In this document: in pieces, positions 56,916-64,000 of the stretch
Layout: each line of letters opens with the position of its first letter
Numbering within the stretch: the first letter of the stretch is position 1
NCBI GenBank assembly: GCA_016647705.1
Contig: CM028329.1
Span: forward strand, 15,029,910 to 15,093,909
Length of the DNA stretch: 64,000 nucleotides
Origin: Eucommia ulmoides
Lineage: Eukaryota > Streptophyta > Magnoliopsida > Garryales > Eucommiaceae
Direction: 5' to 3'
Made by a program: the position numbers and the translations under genes
The notes under the pieces: generated by a model
The model's input: the letters and a program-made list of their open reading frames with translations, nothing else
The model's database searches: none
Told to the model about the DNA's origin: nothing

Positions 56916-56916
56916 A
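56865..56916. repeat. (AC)n(AT)n microsatellite
   Basis: 18 AC units (56865-56900) pass directly into an AT run. Confidence 0.95.
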
Positions 56917-58035
56917 ATAGTTTGGTAAGAAGACAGTGGACTCACCTGATAATCCACATTCACAAGCTCCCTCGACTCTCCGCTTCAGATTCTCTAGTAA
57001 TTGTGAACCTATTTGTGACAGGGCCTAAAATTAATATTTTATATAAACATAACTTAATAATGAATTGTAAACCCTAAATTCCTATTCCCCACGCTTTATT
57101 ATGAAATTTACTATATCGATCTATTTCCTATCGCCATTTTCAATTTACACACTTAAATATATATATGTATATTAAAGAAGTTTGAAATTCTACCTTTTCC
57201 AAATTTTTTCATTGGCCGCGAGATTGGATCATTAATTTTAGTGGGGTGGTTTGTGCAAATTTCCCTTTTCTTTCTCTTTCTTTTTCTTTCTTTTTCCCGC
57301 CTGTTTGTTGTTCTACCTCCCTGTTTGCTGTTTTCCATTTTGAATCCAGCCCGCTGACATTCTCTCTCTCACTAACTCTCACTTCGGCGATCTACATACA
57401 CACATCGCTGAACGACAACACTATCGGCCGAACAACACACGCACACACAGCTACACACGACAACACACACACATACACTCCGGATAAGCAAAACACACAC
57501 ACACATATACATGATAGCCCACGCCGACGACACCCCACGACCATCCACCGTCGAACCACTCTACCACCACCCAAAACCAACAACCCACACACACTGATCA
57601 CAGCTCCGAACCACAACAGAAAACAGAGGGCACACCTTTATCGGCGATGGAGCACACGCCAGACTTCACTCTCTCTCTTCGTTATAGTCGCCGGTGATCA
57701 AAACCCACACAAACAGACCGAACGGCCACCGATGGCATAACCAAAAAACACACACATATATATCATCACACGGAAACCCACATGATTTCCTACCACCAAT
57801 CACTTACCGGCAAATCCCACCACTGACTCTCTCTCTCTTTCTCATCGTTTTTCTATTTCAGTCCCCTGATAGCTGACCAACGACAACTCTCAAACCACCG
57901 CCGTCGAACCCCATACGATCGAAGACAAAATCCCACTGGCAGTCCTCCCTCTCTTTCTTCTTTCTCTTTCTCTCTCTTTCCCGTTCTTCCTCTTTCTTTC
58001 TTCGTCTCTAGATTTGTTCTTCGTCCTCTCCCGAT

Positions 58036-58036
<1 letters not shown>

Positions 58037-58104
<68 letters not shown>

Positions 58105-58122
58105 ATGTGTGTGTGTGTGTGT
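58037..58122. repeat. Compound (CT)n(AT)n(GT)n microsatellite
   Basis: CT run to about 58062, AT run to about 58092, then GT-rich run to 58122, all near the 3' end of the solo LTR. Confidence 0.95.
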
Positions 58123-58174
58123 GATGATTCTAGAAACCGGCCATGTAGCCACCTCCTTCGCCACTCGTTCCTCT

Positions 58175-58252
58175 CTTTTATCTATATATATATATATATA
58201 TAATATATATAAAGGATATATAATATATAATATATAATATATAAAGAATATA

Positions 58253-58290
<38 letters not shown>
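58175..58290. repeat. AT-rich self-complementary tract ending in (GA)n
   Basis: Nested TATATATAAT-type palindromes able to form hairpins, followed by (AG)n at 58269-58289. Confidence 0.85.
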
Positions 58291-58491
58291 TTTACACAAA
58301 CCTCCTCCTCTTTTTAGTTAAGATATTAATTTGACCTCTTCTCATTTTAATGTTTTGAAACCTTACAATTTAAACCCCAAAATTTTTAATTTACCGAAGT
58401 AATTTACACCATCCACCCCAAATATTTCTGAAACATTTTTAAAACGCGGTTTAGATTATACGCATGACAAAGATCGGGGTCTTACAATATC

Positions 58492-58771
58492 TGTCAAACC
58501 ATGAGATTGTTTTCTCCCGATAGCAATCATACCCCTCTCCCCACATACTTTTTGTAGATGAGAAAGGGGGAGAGATTAGTGATTTTGACGCATTTTTATG
58601 TCATGTATCATTTTTGTTTAAATACTTGCACTTATTGTCTTATTCTTATTGTTTTACTTAAATTATGCCTTATCATTTCACACATATTACTAATAAAACA
58701 TCATTCCAATAGGAGTCAATGTTATAAAAATTTGAAAAACCATCATATATCTTTTCATCATCAAAAGGGAG
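58492..58771 (+). other. SIRE-like 3' untranslated remnant
   Basis: TAGATGAGAAAGGGGGAGAG (58555) and CATCATCAAAAGGGAG (58757) resemble the purine-rich GATGATGACAAAAGGGGGAG words before SIRE LTRs. There is no coding frame with motifs. Confidence 0.4.
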
Positions 58772-60239
58772 TGATTATTGACCTGTACAATCTAAATTCC
58801 TAAAAGAAGATTTCAATGATAACAATATATTTATGATTTTGGTATTTAATGTGGCTGTTAAGTATGTTTAGTTAGGTAAAAACTATAGACACCACGAAAG
58901 AATGATGAATATGATAAAGAATGATCAAAGGAAGAATAATGACAAAGAATATGGATTCATGAGTCAAAGAACGAAGAAGGAATAATCAAGGCCAAAACTA
59001 TTAGTCGTTAAAGAAGCAATATGACGATACAAGTCTTTGAAGATTCAAAGGCATGGGTGGGACTAAAATGAATGCATTTATATATATATATAATGTATTT
59101 TTTTCCTACCATCTTAATACACATTGACTCTACTAGGACATACAAAACCCATATCACTTGCATTATTATGTGGCACATTAAATTATGTGATATAAATGTG
59201 TTTTCTTGCTTTTGGAATGTATACAATTGAGTGAAAAACATAAAATGGAAAACAGAACTTGAAAATAGACATAAAATTGAAAATCAACTAGAATTGGTCG
59301 ACCGAACTATATAGCTAGTCAACCAACCATACCAATAGCCTAATATAAAAAAATAAAAAATAATAAATAAAAAAATAAGACATTCTTAACCGGTCGACTA
59401 AACCCAAGATCCGATCAATCAATTCCACTAGTAGGCTATAACATAAAGGGAAATATTCAATTGGTCAACCATTAAGCACCTACCGATCAACCAATTACAC
59501 CAGTAGGTCTAAAACCAATATGTTAAAAACAATTGATTAACTGATCCATATCATTAGTCAATTGATTATACCAATAGGGTGTCCAAAACACCAGAATGTG
59601 AATATCCATCAACCAATCCGTGTAATGAGTCAACCGATTTATGGGACTTGTTCAACATATTAAGCAAAAACGTGAATTTAAGCTTGAATTGAAAATTATA
59701 TCAAACATGTTTAGAATTCCATTTAAATGTTTTATATTTTATTTGAATCAATTAATTCAAATTATGAGACAAGATTAAGGGGACAAATTGTAGATCTAAA
59801 AGAAATTATTTTTTAGCCCTAAATTGTAGCCTTTTTCTTTGCTACTTGTCTCCCAAGTGTCATATGCTCAAATTGGGATGAATTGGTACATTGTAAAACT
59901 TATATATCATCTTATTGATTGGGTCTAACATTCACAACATTAATTTATAAAGAATCCATTCCAAATTGCTCAAATTGATTAACTATATAAAAAGGTTGCA
60001 CAATCCTCTATTCAGAACACAAGAGACACACAAAAGATATATAAAATTCCTCTATAGCTTCACACTTTGTACATTCTTAGAGACCTAGCCTAGTGTGAAT
60101 AACACTCTTTGTGCAAAATTGAGTGACATAGTGTATAATTAACACTACATTTGAAAAGGAATGAGATTGTGTGAGATTCACCTAGCGAGCCATTATAAGA
60201 GATCGATATTCATTCAATTGGTGAACCTATCGAGGAATA
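58772..60239 (+). repeat. SIRE-like LTR remnant of a second type
   Basis: Follows a purine tract and reads TGATTATTGACCTG, then TTTCAATGATAACAATATAT, similar to the start of SIRE-type LTRs (TGTTGACC... GATGATAACAAAT). It contains spaced GGTCGACC/GGTCAACC palindrome-like units at 59290-59640. It is cut at about 60239 by repeat R1. The LTR end is not seen. Confidence 0.45.
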
Positions 60240-61560
60240 GAGTTTAGGAAGGAAAAAACAAAACAGACCAGACCAAAAAAAAAAAGAAAAAAAATTAAAA
60301 AAAAAATAGAAAATAATAGGAAAAATATAATAGAAAAAAGAGAAAAATTAAAGGAAAAACATAACATACCAGAAAAAATATATATATATATATATATAAC
60401 TGGAAAAAAAAAAAAAAAAGGAGAGAGAGAGAGAGAGAGAAAATAAAAGAAAAAATAACTAAAAAAAAAAAAGGAGAATTAAAGGAAAAAACTGAACATT
60501 CCAAAAAAAAAAATTAAAATTAAAAAAGAATAGAAAATAAAAAAATGAACAAAAAAATAGAATTAAAGGGAAAAAAATGAACAGACGCGAGAAAAGAAAA
60601 AAGAAAAAAAAATCTGGCCAAAATTAAACTTTATTTGCTTAGATTTTGAGCTGATTAAGCTATTGATTTTAAGTTGATTTTGAGTTGTTTGTTTAGAATA
60701 TGCCAAAATTTTGAGCCGTTTAAGATGTTGATTTACAGCTGAATTTGAGTTGCTTGTTTAATGTTTGGTTTATGCTTCTAGTGTTAAATTGTTGGTCCTG
60801 CTTGTTTAGTGTTTGTTCTAAGCCCAGCATTTGTTATATGTTTTTGTGGCTTTTTGTTTTGATTTTCTGTTGATAACCTATTTGCTTATTGTTCGTTTTA
60901 AGCCTAGTGTTTGTCTTAAGTTTATGTTGTTTTCTTAATGCATCTATCCTTGTTTGTTTAGTGTTTCTATTCACTCGTTTGTTTAGTGTATCTACTATTT
61001 TATTTTGCATTGTAGAAAGACTGAAGAAAAAGAAACATGTGTTTTTTCATAAATGATATAAGCGAGATTCTACGGTTTGACCCATCCATGCTTGAGATAT
61101 ATTCCAATAGCCCTAGGTAGTGGGTTCTAGTGCCCTTGATGGTGCACTTATGGTTTGTTTATATTGTTCATTTGAAAACAATTGTTGAAAACTACATTAT
61201 TCTTTATTGTTGTGTTGATTATTGTCTTATTTGGTGTTGGTTGTAATTTTTATTGTGTTGTTTAGTTGACAACTACTTGAGAATGTTGTATAAATAAAGA
61301 GGATTATATAAAATAAAAAAAACAAATTGTGCAATTGAATTCATTTTTCAACTACCACAAGCATAAACATCGCCTTAGTGTTTATGTTTTATTATGTTTC
61401 TTCTATGTTTTATTATGTTTTCCTTGTTTCTGTTTTTGCATACGTACGGATGCATTTTATTTATTTATTTTGTCTAATTGGGCATGTGATGTTGGTTCCA
61501 TTCTCTTCCAAGAGAATTTATAGATTATTAATTTAGATTATATTGATTTATGTCACATGA
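60240..61560. repeat. Repeat R1 copy b, without the LINE and Copia insertions
   Basis: Collinear with 6715-7178, 10261-10721 and 39128-39625. It has the A-rich part (60240-60620), CTTAGATTTTGAGCTGATTAAGC, the GAGATTCTACGGTTTGACCC block (61062-61081) and the right part to TTATAGATTATTAATTTAGA. It lacks the LINE (site near 60745) and the Copia element (site near 61188). No ORF. Class unknown. Confidence 0.8.
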
Positions 61561-61790
61561 GGAGTTGGATTCAATATTATTAATCTAATTTTTTATTTTT
61601 TATTTTATTTTTTTGCATTTTTTAAATTTTGAGAGGTCAAGTTTATGTCCTCAATTATTTGTATTCCCATTTGTATTTTTTTGTTTATTAAAAATGTTTC
61701 TCTAATAGTTTAGACTCTATTCAAACATGTACTGACTAAATCATTACTTGTCATTTAATGTACAATAAATGTTTTTTTTTTAATGGCATT
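61561..61790. other. AT-rich spacer or repeat edge
   Basis: Lies between R1 and the CACTA-type subterminal array. No end motif or ORF was seen, and it may belong to either neighbour. Confidence 0.4.
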
Positions 61791-62380
61791 TAATTTTGTC
61801 ACTATATAAAAAATGCAATAGCCAATAAATGCTTTCATTTACAGGCTAAATCGTCATTTGCTACTAAATATAAAAAAAAAAATTTAAATTTAATTTTTTT
61901 ATTATTTTTAGTGGGATTAAAATTTGTCGCTATACAAAAAATACAATAGTCCGTAAATGTAGAACATTTATTGGCTTAATCATAATTTTTCACTAAATAT
62001 AAAAATAAACGTTTAATTTTTTTAAAAAAAAAAAAATAGTCGCATTTAAATTTGCCACTACACAAAAAATACAATAGCTTGTAAATGTTTTACATTTACC
62101 GGCTAAATCGTCATTTGCTATTAAATGTAAAAATAAATATTTAACATTATTTTTTAAAATTTGGCATTTAAACTTTTCGTTATATAAAATCTTAACAGCT
62201 GCTAAGCATATGTATTTAGTGGCTAAATCTTAGCAAATAATTACAAATTAGCCGTTATATCCTATAGCGGCCGCAATATTAGCAACAGATGTATGAATTG
62301 CTACTAAAATCTTTAGTGGCTAAAAAATGAATTTTTATCGGCTAATTGAATTGTCGCTAAAGCCCGTTTTTCTTGTAGCG
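61791..62380 (-). mobile_element. CACTA (En/Spm)-type transposon end with subterminal repeats
   Basis: The right terminus reads GCCCGTTTTTCTTGTAGCG. Its complement, CGCTACAAGAAAAACGGGC, differs by one base from the canonical CACTACAAGAAAA terminus. Before it lie about four imperfect units of 110-130 bp with GGCATTTAAATTTTGTCACTA-like and GGCTAAATCGTCATTTGCTA words, typical of CACTA subterminal arrays. No transposase and no matching left terminus was found in the window. It abuts a Copia pol fragment. Confidence 0.7.
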
Positions 62381-64000
62381 TTTGTAAATAATGCCAAGGA
62401 TATGATTATTGGAACAGGTAATATTGGTAATTTAACTACTCTTGAAGAAGTCATATTAATTGATGGTTTAAAGCATAATCTTCTTAGCATCAGTCAACTA
62501 TGTGATAAAAGGTATAGTATTATCTTTAATAATAATCAGTTCATCATCAAATGAGGTTCAGATAACAAAATATTACTAGTTGCATCACGCTTTCAAAATA
62601 TTTACACGTGTTTATGTGATGAAATAGGGTCTCAAAATTTATCATATTTAAGTGCACTCTCTGAAAACATGTGGTTATGGCGCAACATTTTGGGCATTAC
62701 TTGCATTAAACTTTTATTTACTTTATCCAAGAAAATTCTTGTTAGAGGATTGCCTGATATTAAATTTGTGAAAGATAAAATTTGTGATGCATCTCAACTT
62801 GGTAAGCAAGTTAAGTCTTTATTTAAGAAACATCTATATCTAAAACATTGAAATGTTACATCTTGATTTGTTTGGACCTAATCATATTGCTAGCTTAGGT
62901 GAAATATTCTATGCATTGGTCATTGTTGATGATTTTCATGCTATACATGGGTCATATTCATAACTAAGAAGAGTTATATATTGTATCTTCATTTTTCAAG
63001 TTTTACAAACATGTACAAAATGAAAAACAATCATGCATTATTAACATTCATAGAGATAAAGCAGAGCATTTAAAAATAAAAATACTAATTAACATATCTC
63101 TTCAAGAAATGGGAAGGACTATGATCAATCAAAATAGTCTACCTAAGTATTTATTCGTAGAGCCTATAAGTACTACTTGTCAATTGTATTTCTATTCATA
63201 AATGATTAAAGAAAACACTTTATGAGATCTGGAATGGAAAAACGCAACTATCTCTTATGTTAAAGTTATTAGATGCAAAAGTTTTATTTTAAATGATAAC
63301 AATAATTTGGAAAAATTAGATACCAAATCTGATGAAGGAATTTTTCTTGGTTATGATTCTAATAGTAAAGCTTATAGGGTCTATAATAAAAGAACTCTTG
63401 TAGTTGAAGAATTTATGCATATTGTTTTTTAAGAAGCTAATCCTTTAATTTTAGAAGAGATTTGAATAAAGATGATGTAGGAATTCCACCAAATCAGAAG
63501 GATCAAAGATGTGAGCTCGTTAAAGATCAATCTGATCCTCCTAAAGAATCCCAAATTGTTGAGGAACCTGTAACTCCTAAAACCATGGTCACCCATCTGA
63601 TCAAACCATTGGTAAAATATAAAAATGTGTAAGTAGTAGTTCTTCACTTCGTAATGTTAATCATCTTCCCTTTCTCACTCAAATTAAATCTAAGATCTAA
63701 CTAATAAATCCTAGATTTTAGCAATGCAACAAGAATTGATTCAATTTGAGAGAAACAAGGTGTGGCCTCTAGTTCCTAGACGCAATTACCATCCTGCCAT
63801 TAGCACAAAATGGATTAATAGAAATAAAAAGGATAAATTAGGTGTAGTAATTCGAAATACAAAAAACATTAGTAGCACAAGGATTTAATCAAGAAGAGGG
63901 TATTGACTATGAGGAAACATGTGCACCTATAGCTAGACTGACGCTATATGCTTTTAGCATTTTCTTGTTCGCGTAATTTAAAACTTTTTCAAATGGATGT
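62381..64000 (+). pseudogene. SIRE-like Copia pol fragment, from protease into RT, running off the window (fossil)
   Basis: The protease end shows NAKDMIIGTGNIGN and DGLKHNLLSISQLCDKR. The pre-integrase region shows LSKKILVRGLPDIKF and KDKICDASQLGKQVKS, then integrase start LHLDLFGPNHIASLG and VIVDDF. The RT start shows AMQQELIQFERNKVWPLVPR and STKWINRNKKDK near the right edge. These are SIRE/Maximus-type signatures. Its left part is replaced by the CACTA end. Decayed in many places. Confidence 0.85.

Larger units (their letters stand above)
55623..58486 (+). mobile_element. Large solo LTR, probably Gypsy (Tekay/Del-like)
   Basis: 2864 bp, starting TGTCACACCCCGCCC and ending GATCGGGGTCTTACA, with a perfect ATATC duplication (55618-55622 and 58487-58491). 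There is no internal region or second LTR. TGTCACACCCC/GGGGTCTTACA ends and large size suit chromovirus Tekay/Del LTRs; this is inferred from the ends. The LTR contains a 42-bp tandem repeat, an AC run, CA-rich DNA (57420-57800) and CT/AT/GT microsatellites. The 164-codon ORF at 57246-57740 is low-complexity CA repeat, not a gene. Confidence 0.85.

Noticed and set aside
57246-57740. 164-codon ORF
   Set aside because: It is Thr/His/Pro-rich, produced by CA-repeat DNA inside a solo LTR. No domain.
57853-58299. 148-codon minus-strand ORF
   Set aside because: It is the translation of CT/AT/GT microsatellites (Tyr-Ile, Thr-His and Arg-Glu repeats).
60240-62380. R1 plus the CACTA end as one large CACTA element
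   Set aside because: No CACTACAAG-type left terminus was found near 60240 or 6715, and R1 copy a shows no subterminal array, so they are kept separate.

Overview
The window is nuclear DNA of a land plant, most likely a eudicot. The evidence is a short run of the plant telomere heptamer TTTAGGG (591-640), a plant-type four-finger C2H2 repressor gene, and transposon lineages known from plants: Tork/Tnt1-like and SIRE-like Copia, Tat/Ogre-like and Athila-like Gypsy, an RTE-type LINE, a CACTA end and a foldback MITE. I cannot name the species. I found no bacterial, organellar or CRISPR features and no convincing tRNA or rRNA gene.

Only one intact host gene is evident: an intronless C2H2 zinc-finger gene at 2254-3588 (444 aa) with a DLN-type EAR repression motif. 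It has a candidate TATA box at 1630, a long pyrimidine-rich leader and a 7-codon upstream ORF at 1700-1723. An open frame at the left edge (179 to 1, minus strand) may be another gene start, but I do not recognise it. Almost everything from 4.0 kb to 64 kb is repeats.

The core (about 6.7-39.6 kb) is a nest that can be resolved from the sequence. An unclassified repeat, R1 (second copy at 60.24-61.56 kb), carries two insertions: an RTE LINE (7179-10260) and a Tork-type Copia element (10722-39127). The Copia element is itself hit three times. (i) A minus-strand Tat/Ogre-like, gag-only Gypsy element (11149-22111) lies in its 5' LTR and contains an Athila-like solo LTR (17180-18110). (ii) An Athila-like solo LTR (23932-25290) lies in its integrase region. 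(iii) An Athila-like non-autonomous element (27559-38251) lies in its RNase H region, and that element's 5' LTR contains a younger relative (28408-33621). Target-site duplications (ACTTG, ATAGA, GAGGT, ACACT-like, CTCA-like) and uninterrupted sister copies inside this window support these boundaries.

The right part (39.6-64 kb) holds a partial SIRE-like element on the minus strand with an 890-bp tandem duplication (39626-43782). Next comes a second copy of a repeat first seen at 4.4-5.8 kb, split by a SIRE-like solo LTR (44080-46248) and another solo LTR (46991-48558). A third Athila-like element follows, inserted in an AT microsatellite (50431-55526). After it are a 2.9-kb solo LTR (55623-58486), a SIRE-like LTR remnant, the second R1 copy, a CACTA-type right end (62380) and a SIRE-like Copia pol fragment that runs off the window.

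The LTR elements are fossils carrying multiple breaks. The most unusual signals are dense arrays of short perfect palindromes in two unrelated LTR families (GCCTAGGC-type in the Athila-like LTRs, GTCGAC-type in the SIRE-like LTRs), an atypical last zinc ligand in the C2H2 protein, and several empty-site comparisons that can be made inside the window.
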